Origin: Sphingobacterium gobiense
GTDB taxonomy: Bacteria; Bacteroidota; Bacteroidia; Sphingobacteriales; Sphingobacteriaceae
Direction: 5' to 3'
Length of the DNA: 64,000 bases
NCBI RefSeq assembly: GCF_002980575.1
Contig: NZ_PVBS01000002.1
Coordinates: 186,001 to 250,000 of the forward strand
Made by a program: the position numbers and the translations under genes. The notes beneath the pieces were generated by a model. It made no database searches. It was not told the origin of the DNA and worked only from the letters and a program-made list of their open reading frames with translations. Every line of letters starts with the position of its first letter. Position 1 is the first letter of the stretch. Below are positions 33,824 to 42,293 of this stretch, piece by piece.

Positions 33824-34591
33824 ATGACAAAATTTTTGGTTTTTTTTATCGCTACGTTTTTTATTGCTGTCCATATTTCTGCGCAGGAGACACGTATTAA
33901 CATTCGTGCAAAAGCTAAGGATGCCAAGTTTATCGGCTCGTCCTTAGGTGGAGCGCATATTATCGTTCGTAATAAGGTCAATGGCCAGATATTGGCAGAA
34001 GGTAAGACTGAAGGTTCTACTGGTGATACAAAGTTGATCATGGATCAGCTTTTGCAACGAGGAGAATCGATTGCTACGCCAGAAACAGCCAAATTTCAGG
34101 CGGTATTGGACATTGACGAGCCTACATTCGTCGAGATCGAAGTGCTGTCGCCGATCAACCTTAAAACATCGCAAGTGCGTGCAACCACCGAATTATGGGT
34201 TATCCCCGGTAAGCATATCTTAAACGATGGCATTGTGCTTGAAATACCCGGATTGATCATCGATGTGCTGGAGCCCCGGACGCATGCGTATATCTCGTTA
34301 AATAGCCTTGCCAGTCAATCATTGCCTATACAGGTCAATGTGGTTATGATGTGTGGCTGTTCCGTCGAATCTGGTGGGCTATGGGATGCCGACAAAATGG
34401 AAATTAAAGCGATGGTAAAGCATAATGGTAAACGTATGGACGATGTGACCTTAAAGTTTGCGTCGCGTAATCTCTTCGAAGGCCGGATACCCGTTACTGA
34501 CACGGGTAATTATGAAGTTATTGTATATGGTTACGAAGAACATACAGGGAACACCGGGCTGGACAAAGTGAATTACGTCATACTTGATTGA
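33824..34591 (+). CDS. Secreted protein of unknown function
   Basis: 255 residues with a signal peptide (FIATFFIAVHISAQ). The mature part looks all-beta (Ig-like, with EVLSPINLKTSQVRATTELW and GNYEVIVYGYEEHTG) and contains one Cys-rich turn, VVMMCGCSVESGGLWDADK, within a region that could bind metal. I recognise no family. A periplasmic or surface location is inferred. The preceding 266-base gap shows no clear promoter box. Confidence 0.6.
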   Translation: MTKFLVFFIATFFIAVHISAQETRINIRAKAKDAKFIGSSLGGAHIIVRNKVNGQILAEGKTEGSTGDTKLIMDQLLQRGESIATPETAKFQAVLDIDEPTFVEIEVLSPINLKTSQVRATTELWVIPGKHILNDGIVLEIPGLIIDVLEPRTHAYISLNSLASQSLPIQVNVVMMCGCSVESGGLWDADKMEIKAMVKHNGKRMDDVTLKFASRNLFEGRIPVTDTGNYEVIVYGYEEHTGNTGLDKVNYVILD

Positions 34592-34765
34592 TGGCGTCGT
34601 TCATCTTTTAATGCTGCTACTGTTTCGTTTACAGTCGCGAAATTATCTAAGACATATTGTGCCCAGGCCGAGATGGCAATGCCTCGATTAATTTATCGTT
34701 TCAATTTAGACGGCTGATTTTGGCATTATACTTGGATATCTCCTTTTGTAATTTTAAAATGAAGA

Positions 34766-35191
34766 ATGATGAAAGGAATAACATTTAGAACCTGGATGTT
34801 CCTGCTTACAGGAACAATTCTGATGGGGCTCTCGTCTTGTAGTAAAGAGACCGTGGATAATATTGGCAGAGACACAGCGTTGAATATTATTCGTTCGAAC
34901 AAGTGGTTTGATGTGGTGAAAACAACGTCGGTTGCTGATCAGGCCGATGTACGGGTAATGTTGGTGGGAGAAGGTGAAAATATGGAGTTTAAATCCAACG
35001 GATACGCTTATGTGTATGGGGCAGAAGGAGGAACAAGCTCCTATTCCTATAGTATGCCAACTAGTAAAAAGATGATTTTTGATGATGTGGAGTATGATAT
35101 TCAGGAAAATATCGTCCAAACCGTAGCTAAATTTACGTTGGTAAATACAGCGGGCAACATCACTACAAAAATTGAATTTAGACGGAGATAG
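34766..35191 (+). CDS. Small lipoprotein, unknown function
   Basis: 141 residues, lipoprotein with the lipobox LSSC (GTILMGLSSCSKE; C25). The mature part is about 115 residues of mostly beta structure (NKWFDVVKTTSVADQADVRV, MEFKSNGYAYVYGAEGGTSS, FTLVNTAGNITTKIEFRR), similar in layout to the lipocalin-like lipoproteins common in this phylum. No signature permits a function. ATG 34769 is an alternative start. It is followed after 33 bases by a glycosyltransferase gene. Confidence 0.65.
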   Translation: MMKGITFRTWMFLLTGTILMGLSSCSKETVDNIGRDTALNIIRSNKWFDVVKTTSVADQADVRVMLVGEGENMEFKSNGYAYVYGAEGGTSSYSYSMPTSKKMIFDDVEYDIQENIVQTVAKFTLVNTAGNITTKIEFRRR

Positions 35192-35224
35192 CCTTCCAAA
35201 ATGTAAATTGCTTATTTTAGTCCG

Positions 35225-36451
35225 ATGAAAACAACCCTTTTCATCGGACTTGTTTGGCCTGAACCTCAATCATCTGCGGCAGGGACACGTATCCTGCAAT
35301 TAGTTCGGATGTTCCAAAGCGGGGGATACGAAGTGGTTTTCGCTTCGGCTGCTATCAGATCTCCCTATAGCTACCCGCTTTCTCGAGAGGGTGTTCGGGA
35401 AGAAGATATTCAGCTCAATGACAGCAGTTTTGATACCTTTATTACAGCATTAAAACCCGATATTGTTGTTTTTGACCGTTTTGTCAGCGAGGAACAATAT
35501 GGATGGAGGGTAAGGCAGTATTGTCCATCTGTACTAACTATATTGGATACAGAAGATTTACATTTTCTTCGTCGGGCACGACAGGAAGCCGTAAAACGAA
35601 ATACAGCGCTGGATTATTATAATGATATTACCACGCGAGAGATAGCCGCTATACTACGCTGCGACCTTTCTTTAATTATTTCGGAGAGCGAAATGAAACT
35701 TCTTTTGCAGACATTCCGTTTGCCCGCTGAAATTTTATGCTATCTCCCCTTCTTAGAACCAAAAATAGAAGAATCGGCAACAGATAAATGGCGTCCTTTC
35801 GGCCAACGGACGAACTTCGTGTTCATCGGAAACTTCCTACACGAGCCTAATTGGCATACAGTCCGGGTGCTGAAAACAGAAATATGGCCAAAAATAAAGA
35901 AACGCTTACCGCAGGCGGAATTGCATATTTACGGTGCTTATGCAAGCGAAAAGGTCTATCAGCTACATCAGCCTAAAGATAATTTTCTGATAAAAGGAAG
36001 AGCCCAAGATGCGCGCGAAACCCTCGAAGCCTACCGGGTATTGATTGCCCCGATTCAGTTTGGAGCGGGTGTAAAAGGTAAATTTATCGATGCTATGCAA
36101 GCGGGTACTCCTTCCGTTACGACTGCCATAGGTTCGGAATCAATGACAGTCGACGGGCACTGGAATGGATATATTGAAGATGATCCGGACAACTTTGCAG
36201 CGAAATCGGCTATTTTATATAGCGACCCGAAGATCTGGTGGGAAGCACAGAGAAAAGGAATAACGTTACTGAATACAACAAGTAGTAAAGCACAGTTTGA
36301 AATACCATTTCTTACGTATATAGCTGAATTGAAAGAGCGATTGCATACGCATCGTCGACAAAATTTTATCGGACAAATCTTACAGCGTCAATACCATAAT
36401 GCCAGTAAATATATGTCGCTTTGGATCGAGGAGAAAAATAAAACGCGCTGA
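35225..36451 (+). CDS. GT-B glycosyltransferase (GT4-like)
   Basis: 408 residues, cytoplasmic or membrane-associated. The N-terminal Rossmann domain starts with LFIGLVWPEPQSSAAGTRIL. The C-terminal donor-binding domain has VFIGNFLHEPNWHTVRVLK, LHIYGAYASEKVYQL and LIAPIQFGAGVKGKFIDAMQ, then AGTPSVTTAIGSESM, the usual GT4 phosphate/nucleotide-sugar region. It transfers a sugar from a nucleotide donor to an unknown acceptor (surface glycan or glycolipid). It lies alone, not in a polysaccharide cluster. Confidence 0.82.
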   Translation: MKTTLFIGLVWPEPQSSAAGTRILQLVRMFQSGGYEVVFASAAIRSPYSYPLSREGVREEDIQLNDSSFDTFITALKPDIVVFDRFVSEEQYGWRVRQYCPSVLTILDTEDLHFLRRARQEAVKRNTALDYYNDITTREIAAILRCDLSLIISESEMKLLLQTFRLPAEILCYLPFLEPKIEESATDKWRPFGQRTNFVFIGNFLHEPNWHTVRVLKTEIWPKIKKRLPQAELHIYGAYASEKVYQLHQPKDNFLIKGRAQDARETLEAYRVLIAPIQFGAGVKGKFIDAMQAGTPSVTTAIGSESMTVDGHWNGYIEDDPDNFAAKSAILYSDPKIWWEAQRKGITLLNTTSSKAQFEIPFLTYIAELKERLHTHRRQNFIGQILQRQYHNASKYMSLWIEEKNKTR

Positions 36452-36595
36452 GGGCATTCCTGAGAGGCGATAGACAACTTCGGTAATAAATAGGATAACA
36501 TTCTTCTCAAATTAGATTTTTTTTTTACTTTGGTGGTGGCTAAACAGTATCAGAGAAGAGAAATTTTTTTACCGCTTTTTACAAATTCATAAAAT

Positions 36596-38332
36596 ATGGG
36601 CGAATATCAAATAAAAGAAAGTCCGGAGGTTTACGACGCTATTGTGGTTGGGTCGGGAGCTGGAGGAGGTATGGCAGGCTATATTTTGGCCCATGCAGGA
36701 TTGAAAGTGTTGATGTTGGAGGCAGGACCATTCTATGATCCGGCGAAAGATGCATTGCAATTGCGATGGCCTTGGGAGTCGCCTCGTAGGGGAGCGGGAA
36801 CAACCCGTCCGTTTGGAGATTTTGATGCCGCCTATGGAGGCTGGCAATTAGAAGGGGAACCTTATAGTACAGTCAGCGGAACGGAATTTGAATGGTTCCG
36901 CGCGCGTATGCTCGGAGGTCGGACCAATCATTGGGGTCGAATTTCTTTACGTATGGGGCCGGATGATTTTAAACCGACAGACGGTGTTACCGAAGAATGG
37001 CCAATTACCTACGAAGAGGTCAAGCCTTTTTATGATCGCGTAGACCGTATGATTGGTATCTACGGAACGGTTGAAGGTATACGAAATGAGCCGGATGGCA
37101 TTTTTATGAAGCCACCAAAACCCCGTTTGGGTGAACTTTATATTGCTCGGGGAGCAAAAAAAGCAGGTGTTCCGGTTATTCCGGGACGAGGCGCGGTTTT
37201 GACCGAGTCTTCTCCGGAGATCAAAGGACGTGGAACGTGTTTCTATTGTGGACAGTGTGGAAGAGCCTGCAAGGTATATGGTGATTTCTCTTCGTCTTCT
37301 TGTTTGGTCATGCCGGCGATGAAGACCGGAAATCTGAAAGTGATAGATAACGCTATGGTGCGCGAAGTACTCACAAACGATGAAGGGTTGGCGACGGGTG
37401 TTTCCTATGTGGATACCAAAAGTTTACAAGAGTATGCTGTGAGAGGAAAAACGGTGATTCTTGGCGCGAGTGCTTGTGAAAGTGCGCGTATCATGTTGAA
37501 TTCCAAATCATCCGCCCACCCAGGTGGACTGGGCAATAGTACTGGTTTAGTAGGAAGGTATCTACACGACTCGACGGGGTCGAGCGCTTGGGGTTTTTTA
37601 CCCCAGTTATTGGATAGAAAACGTTTTAACGAGGACGGCGTAGGCAGTGTGCATATTTATTCCCCATGGTGGGAAGACAATAAGAAATTGCGTTTCCCCA
37701 GAGGCTATCATATCGAATATGGTAGCGGCTTAAATATGCCGGGATATGGATTCTTAAACTGGGTACCCGGTGCTGTGGGTATGGTGGCCGGTAACGGTGG
37801 AGAAAAGCGAGATAGTGGAGGATATGGTGCGTTACTGAAGCAAGATTACCGCCGCTTTTACGGTGCATCCATTGGGATGGCTGGACGTGGTACTGCTTTG
37901 GCAAGAAAGGATAACTATTGCGAAATAGACCCAACACGAGTGGATAAATATGGTATTCCCGTATTACGTTTTCACTACAAATGGGCCAACGAGGAAGTGG
38001 AGCAAGCCAAACATATGCAAGAGACATTCAAGTCGGTCATGCACGAGATGGGGGCTGTTGTTTTGTCGCCCGAGCAGGGACCAGAAACAAAATATGGTTT
38101 GGAAGCGCCTGGTGTGATTATCCATGAAGGTGGAACAACGCGTATGGGAAATGATCCCAAGACGTCGGTCTTGAATAAATGGGGACAAGCGCATGAGTGC
38201 AAGAACTTGTATGTAGTGGATGCAGGACCTTTTGTGCAGCAAGGGGATAAAAACCTAACTTGGACCATCTTGGCGTTGTCCATGCGTACAGCAGAATATA
38301 TATTGGAAGAGAAGAAAAAGTTAAACGGCTAA
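36596..38332 (+). CDS. GMC-family FAD dehydrogenase with a cysteine cluster
   Basis: 578 residues. The FAD-binding GxGxxG is at 18-23 (VVGSGAGGGMAGYILAHAG). A motif C215-x2-C218-x2-C221-x3-C225 with C236 suggests an iron-sulfur cluster, as in FAD-dependent sugar dehydrogenases. The C-terminal catalytic region has IHEGGTTRMG and NLTWTILALSMRTAEY. It oxidises a sugar or alcohol and passes electrons on, rather than to O2. The next gene (10 bases downstream) encodes the matching gluconate 2-dehydrogenase subunit 3-like protein with a Tat signal; this protein has no signal of its own and would be exported with its partner. Similar pairs are described as 3-dehydrogenases of glycosides. Confidence 0.87.
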   Translation: MGEYQIKESPEVYDAIVVGSGAGGGMAGYILAHAGLKVLMLEAGPFYDPAKDALQLRWPWESPRRGAGTTRPFGDFDAAYGGWQLEGEPYSTVSGTEFEWFRARMLGGRTNHWGRISLRMGPDDFKPTDGVTEEWPITYEEVKPFYDRVDRMIGIYGTVEGIRNEPDGIFMKPPKPRLGELYIARGAKKAGVPVIPGRGAVLTESSPEIKGRGTCFYCGQCGRACKVYGDFSSSSCLVMPAMKTGNLKVIDNAMVREVLTNDEGLATGVSYVDTKSLQEYAVRGKTVILGASACESARIMLNSKSSAHPGGLGNSTGLVGRYLHDSTGSSAWGFLPQLLDRKRFNEDGVGSVHIYSPWWEDNKKLRFPRGYHIEYGSGLNMPGYGFLNWVPGAVGMVAGNGGEKRDSGGYGALLKQDYRRFYGASIGMAGRGTALARKDNYCEIDPTRVDKYGIPVLRFHYKWANEEVEQAKHMQETFKSVMHEMGAVVLSPEQGPETKYGLEAPGVIIHEGGTTRMGNDPKTSVLNKWGQAHECKNLYVVDAGPFVQQGDKNLTWTILALSMRTAEYILEEKKKLNG

Positions 38333-38342
38333 TCGAAAAGAT

Positions 38343-38981
38343 ATGAATAGACGAGAATCTCTTAAGGCATTAGGTTTACTTGCAGCAGGAGCGGGCGTTT
38401 TAGCCACAGCCTGTAACGGCGAAAGTGCGAAGGAAGCAAGAATCGCTAACGAGGCTTCTGATAAGTTGCCCGGAGTTGAAGATTGGGAACACGAGCGAAC
38501 GCAGAAACTGCTCGAAGAAAAATTTTTTACAGACCATGAAATGGCGACCATTACGGTATTAGCTAATATTATTATACCAAAGGATGATACTTCTGGTAGT
38601 GCCTCAGAAGCAGGTGTGCCGGACTTTATCGAATTCATTGTAAAGGATCTTCCCTCCAACAAGATTCCGATGCGTGGCGGGCTGAAATGGATGGACGTAC
38701 AATGCCAGAAGCGGTACGATAACGCATTTATAAAATGTACTAAAGAACAGCAAATCGAACTCATCGACGAGATTGCTTACCCTGACAAAGCTAAACCGGA
38801 AATGCAGCAAGGGGTTGCGTTCTTCTCTTTGATTCGTAACTTAACGGCTTCAGGATTTTACACCACCGAAATGGGCGTTAAAGATATTGGTTACGTAGGG
38901 AACAGACCCGGTGTATGGAACGGTGTCCCAGAGGATATATTGAGAGAACATGGGTTTGACCCCGCGCAATTTTTTGGATAA
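38343..38981 (+). CDS. Gluconate 2-dehydrogenase subunit 3-family Tat lipoprotein
   Basis: 212 residues. The N-terminus has a twin arginine (MNRRESLKALGLLAAGAG) and a lipobox ending at C24 (VLATACNGE), so it is Tat-exported and lipid-anchored. The mature part is the small-subunit domain (FFTDHEMATITVLANIIIPK, GVPDFIEFIVKDLPSNK, FFSLIRNLTASGFYTTEMGV, DIGYVGNRPGVWNG). It escorts and anchors the GMC dehydrogenase encoded 10 bases upstream at the periplasmic side of the membrane. No cytochrome c subunit gene is adjacent. Confidence 0.88.
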   Translation: MNRRESLKALGLLAAGAGVLATACNGESAKEARIANEASDKLPGVEDWEHERTQKLLEEKFFTDHEMATITVLANIIIPKDDTSGSASEAGVPDFIEFIVKDLPSNKIPMRGGLKWMDVQCQKRYDNAFIKCTKEQQIELIDEIAYPDKAKPEMQQGVAFFSLIRNLTASGFYTTEMGVKDIGYVGNRPGVWNGVPEDILREHGFDPAQFFG

Positions 38982-39005
38982 TCCAAGGGTTTAATAGAAA
39001 AGAAT

Positions 39006-39587
39006 ATGTTAGGACTAAAATTATTGACAGATCCTCGTTGGGCAAATATCGCAGCATCCAATTTAGATGAAATTCTCACAGATCACGCTTGGTGTGAACA
39101 AAAGGCGGCATCTAATGCGATTACGTTGATTACACAGAATCCAGAACACGAAGATCTCGTTCATGAATTGACCGCTATCGCGATTGAAGAAATGCAGCAT
39201 TTCCAGATGGTAATCGATATTATCAAAGCCCGTGGCTATGCACTGGGAAGGGAAAGGAAAGATGATTATGTTGGACAACTGATGAGATTTTCGAAGAAAG
39301 ATGGTTCCCGTAATCAAGCGTTTATTGACCGTTTATTGTTTGCAGCAATGATCGAAGCACGTAGCTGTGAGCGTTTTCGTGTTCTTTCTAAAAATATAGA
39401 CGATCAAGAGTTAGCAGAATTCTACCACGATTTGATGGTCTCCGAAGCAAACCATTATACTACGTTCCTCCATTTTGCACGTAAATATACGACAGATGTC
39501 GACGTAGATAAAAGGTGGCAAGAATGGTTGGATTTTGAGGGAAAGCTCATTCAGAGTTACGGTAAAAAGGAATATATTCATGGTTGA
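39006..39587 (+). CDS. miaE: tRNA 2-methylthio-N6-isopentenyladenosine-37 hydroxylase MiaE
   Basis: 193 residues of ferritin-like diiron enzyme. Metal ligands are visible in the early helix (AWCEQKAASNAI), the first ExxH (IAIEEMQHFQMV), the later Glu (MIEARSCERF) and the second ExxH (VSEANHYTTFLHF). The N-terminus LGLKLLTDPRWANIAASNLD is typical. It hydroxylates ms2i6A37 in tRNAs reading UNN codons, using O2. It starts 24 bases after the dehydrogenase small subunit and may be co-transcribed, but the functions are unrelated. Confidence 0.9.
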   Translation: MLGLKLLTDPRWANIAASNLDEILTDHAWCEQKAASNAITLITQNPEHEDLVHELTAIAIEEMQHFQMVIDIIKARGYALGRERKDDYVGQLMRFSKKDGSRNQAFIDRLLFAAMIEARSCERFRVLSKNIDDQELAEFYHDLMVSEANHYTTFLHFARKYTTDVDVDKRWQEWLDFEGKLIQSYGKKEYIHG

Positions 39588-39591
39588 TTAG

Positions 39592-39945
39592 GTACTTTTT
39601 TAGAAAAAAGTACAACAAAAAATCGTCGCTTCGAATCTTTGAGAAGAGGGATAGTGCTAGAATGAGTTTCTACATGCCTCAAAAATTCGTATGCGACCTT
39701 TAAGGTTAATTTTGATTAGTGCAAATGCGTATTAAAAAGCGAGCAATATTGCTTTGCGATTATGCGGGTTAAATTGACATTGTATTGTTCTGCGTTGATT
39801 TTTACGAAGACTATTCCGTTAAAAACAGCATGTTGTCTGAGCGGAGCGAGTTTCATGCTGTTTAGGAATAGAGGAGAAAAAATAGCAGAACTATACAAGT
39901 CGTGATCTTTTGTTTCTTTTCCATCTAGGGAAAAGAAAAAAGAAA
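39592..39945. repeat. Hairpin-bounded, MITE- or ncRNA-like intergenic element
   Basis: The 428-base gap between miaE and the next gene holds three hairpins. The left end is GTACTTTTTT/AAAAAAGTAC (39592-39613) followed inwards by AACAAAAAATCG. An internal hairpin is AAACAGCATG/CATGCTGTTT (39823-39863) with a 21-base loop containing GAGCGGAGCGAG. The right end is TTTCTTTTCC/GGAAAAGAAA (39913-39938), which on the other strand is also followed by CAAAAGATCACG. The two ends are therefore inverted copies of one design. No transposase is present. I recall similar hairpin repeats in other Sphingobacteriia but cannot verify this here. Confidence 0.55.
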
Positions 39946-39987
39946 TACTTCTTGATCTACATCAATACCCACCGCGAAAAACATCCC

Positions 39988-39995
39988 TATCTTTG
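39988..39995 (+). promoter_or_regulatory. -7 box TATCTTTG for the second luciferase-like gene
   Basis: Perfect TANNTTTG 20 bases before the ATG at 40016, giving a leader of about 15 bases with AAGGAAA as ribosome binding site. Confidence 0.55.
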
Positions 39996-40015
39996 TTTTA
40001 GAAAGGAAAAAAGCT

Positions 40016-41053
40016 ATGATCGAATTAGGAATAGGGATGTTCGGGGATGTCCATATAGATCCCACAACAGGCAAAATGCAATCTGCGGCGCAACGTACAC
40101 AGGAGATTATCGAAGAAATCAAATTGATGGATGAAGTCGGTGTGGATTTCTTTGGAATGGGGGAACACCATCGTATAGATTATGCCGTTGCTTCTCCGGA
40201 AATTATATTGGCGGCAGCTGCTACGGTAACGAATAATATCAAGTTAGGTAGTGCGGTTTCTGTTATCAGCTCGGCAGACCCCGTTAAGTTATTTCAGGAT
40301 TTTTCAACGGTAGATCTGCTATCGAACGGCCGAGCGGAGATCATGGCCGGTCGGGGATCTTTTATAGAGTCTTTCCCACTATTCGGTTATGACTTGAAGG
40401 ACTATGCCGAACTTTTTGAGGAAAAGTTAGCGTTGTTGCTGCGATTGAATAAGCAAGAGACTGTTACCTGGTCGGGTAAGTTTCGGAAACCATTGATAGA
40501 TCAGGAAATCTTTCCTCGCCCCGTTCGTGGTTCTTTACCCATCTGGGTAGCTGTTGGAGGAACAACTTCTTCGGTAATCCGAGCAGGGAAATTGGGACTT
40601 CCTGTTATGTTTGCGATTATCGGTGGTGCAATTGATAACTTTAAGCCGCTGTTTGAAGTGTACCGACAAGCGTGGGAAGATAATGGACATGCTATGGATA
40701 ACTTTCAGGTAGGCGTCCACATGCATGCATTTTTTGGAGAAAATGGTCAGGAAGTAGCAACCCAGTATTATCCGCTTTATGCTGCACAGATGAATAGAAT
40801 CGGCGCATCGAGAGGTTGGCCACCTTATCAACGCTCACAATACGATTTCGGACGCTCTATCCATGGACATTTGGTGGTAGGGGACGTGAACCAGTCCGTA
40901 GAAAAGATATTGCATGTTATAGAAACGTTTGGCCTGACTCGTTTTTCTGCGCATACGGATGTAGGTAGTCCAAATCATAAAGATATGATGAAAGCTATTG
41001 AGCTGTATGGTACGCATATTATGCCGAAGGTAAAAAAGGCGTTAAAAAAATAA
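40016..41053 (+). CDS. Luciferase-like (LLM class) flavin-dependent oxidoreductase
   Basis: 345 residues, full luciferase-like barrel. It begins MIELGIGMFGDVHIDPTTG and has EIKLMDEVGVDFFGMGEHH, IKLGSAVSVISSADPVKLFQ, DLLSNGRAEIMAGRGSFIES and GSLPIWVAVGGTTSSVIRAG, matching the subgroup I know as TIGR03858 (LLM_2I7G). An FMN-dependent monooxygenase or reductase of unknown substrate. It is distinct from the first LLM protein in this window. It is monocistronic, preceded by the repeat-like element and its own -7 box. Confidence 0.85.
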   Translation: MIELGIGMFGDVHIDPTTGKMQSAAQRTQEIIEEIKLMDEVGVDFFGMGEHHRIDYAVASPEIILAAAATVTNNIKLGSAVSVISSADPVKLFQDFSTVDLLSNGRAEIMAGRGSFIESFPLFGYDLKDYAELFEEKLALLLRLNKQETVTWSGKFRKPLIDQEIFPRPVRGSLPIWVAVGGTTSSVIRAGKLGLPVMFAIIGGAIDNFKPLFEVYRQAWEDNGHAMDNFQVGVHMHAFFGENGQEVATQYYPLYAAQMNRIGASRGWPPYQRSQYDFGRSIHGHLVVGDVNQSVEKILHVIETFGLTRFSAHTDVGSPNHKDMMKAIELYGTHIMPKVKKALKK

Positions 41054-41080
41054 ATATGGAGGCGGTTCTCGTCCGCTAGA

Positions 41081-42244
41081 TCACGAAGGTTTTTTATAAA
41101 CGGTATCAAGAATAACCGCGATCGCGCCGTCTCCCGTCACATTGCCGGCTGTACCGAAACCGTCCATAGCGATATAGAGCGAAATCATTAAGGCTTGATC
41201 TTCAGTGTTAAATCCCAACATCGAAGAAATAAGACCTATGGCTGCCATAATCGCACCGCCCGGTACGCCGGGTGCAGCAACCATCGTAATACCGAGCATA
41301 CAAATGAATCCTGCCATTTGGAAAAAATCAATCGGTATACCTTGCAATAACATCAGTGCGACAACACAGGAAACGATTTTAAGCGTGCTTCCCGCTAGAT
41401 GTATAGTCGCACAAAGTGGTATCACAAAGCTGGCAATACTTTCTTGAACACCCGTTTTCTTGGTCTGTCCAAGTGTTACCGGGATGGTAGCTGCCGACGA
41501 TTGCGTGCCTAATGCAGTAAAGTAGACGGGAAGCATGGTCTTCAATAAGCGGAAGGGATTTCTGCCTGAAATGGCACCAGCGATGATAAACTGCAGCAAA
41601 AGCCATACGATGTGCATCAAAAAGATAACGCCTATAACTTTTAAAAACACATGGAAAATGATGGCAATTTTTCCCGAGTAGGTCATGTCCAAAAAAATAC
41701 CGAATATGAACAATGGTAATAGCGGAATAATGAGCTTCTCGATGAGGAACGATATTACTTTTTCAAAATCTTCGGCGATATTTAACAAGCTGGATTGCCT
41801 AAACTGTGTTAAACCTAAGCCAAATAGAAATGCAAATATGAGTGCCGGCATGACGTCGAAAAAAGGAGGAAACTCCATCTGGAAAAATGGAGAAAGCACT
41901 ACCGCGCTTTCCATCGGTGGTGCTGCTATTTGATCCCCCAACAAACGAGGAAAGATAGTGATACTGGTCAGGTAAGATGAAAAACCCGCTGCTAACGTCG
42001 ATCCGTATGCGAGTAGTACGGTGTATAAAAGTAACCTTCCTGCCGATTGGCCTAGCTTGGCAATGGCCGGGACAATAAGGCCGACGATAATAAGCGGAAT
42101 TAAAAATTTTAAAAGTTCATCAAACAAGCCATTGAAAGTAGCGAAGATGCGTCCTATCCATGTTGGTACAACAAGGCCCAATGCCGTACCTAATACGATA
42201 GCAACGACAACCCTGAATAGTAAGTTACCGGCGATTTTTTTCAT
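41081..42244 (-). CDS. Dicarboxylate/amino acid:cation symporter (DAACS family)
   Basis: 387 residues with about 8 membrane helices and two re-entrant loops. Motifs: LLKFLIPLIIVGLIVPAIAK, the serine-rich loop ALGTQSSAATIPVTLGQTKK (HP1), and ITMVAAPGVPGGAIMAAIGL followed by YIAMDGFGTAGNVTGDGAIA (cation/substrate helices). It takes up a dicarboxylate or acidic or neutral amino acid with H+ or Na+. It is shorter than DctA/GltP (about 410-430 residues) but complete. It is divergent from rlmN and convergent with the LLM gene. Confidence 0.9.
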   Translation of the reverse strand: MKKIAGNLLFRVVVAIVLGTALGLVVPTWIGRIFATFNGLFDELLKFLIPLIIVGLIVPAIAKLGQSAGRLLLYTVLLAYGSTLAAGFSSYLTSITIFPRLLGDQIAAPPMESAVVLSPFFQMEFPPFFDVMPALIFAFLFGLGLTQFRQSSLLNIAEDFEKVISFLIEKLIIPLLPLFIFGIFLDMTYSGKIAIIFHVFLKVIGVIFLMHIVWLLLQFIIAGAISGRNPFRLLKTMLPVYFTALGTQSSAATIPVTLGQTKKTGVQESIASFVIPLCATIHLAGSTLKIVSCVVALMLLQGIPIDFFQMAGFICMLGITMVAAPGVPGGAIMAAIGLISSMLGFNTEDQALMISLYIAMDGFGTAGNVTGDGAIAVILDTVYKKPS

Positions 42245-42284
42245 GCGCTAAAATACATTTTATTTTTGCAAAAATTTATTTCCC

Positions 42285-42292
42285 TATCTTTG
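42285..42292 (+). promoter_or_regulatory. -7 box TATCTTTG abutting the rlmN start codon
   Basis: Perfect TANNTTTG ending one base before ATG 42294. TTG at 42266-42268 is 16 bases upstream, shorter than usual. If used, transcription starts just past the annotated ATG, so the true start would be the adjacent GTG or a leaderless arrangement. Confidence 0.5.
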
Positions 42293-42293
42293 C

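Noticed and set aside
39716-39898. Minus-strand 60-codon ORF in the hairpin-bounded element
   Set aside because: It is made from the inverted-repeat hairpins (it reads through the AAACAGCATG stem), with no start signal. Such ORFs are expected in structured repeats.
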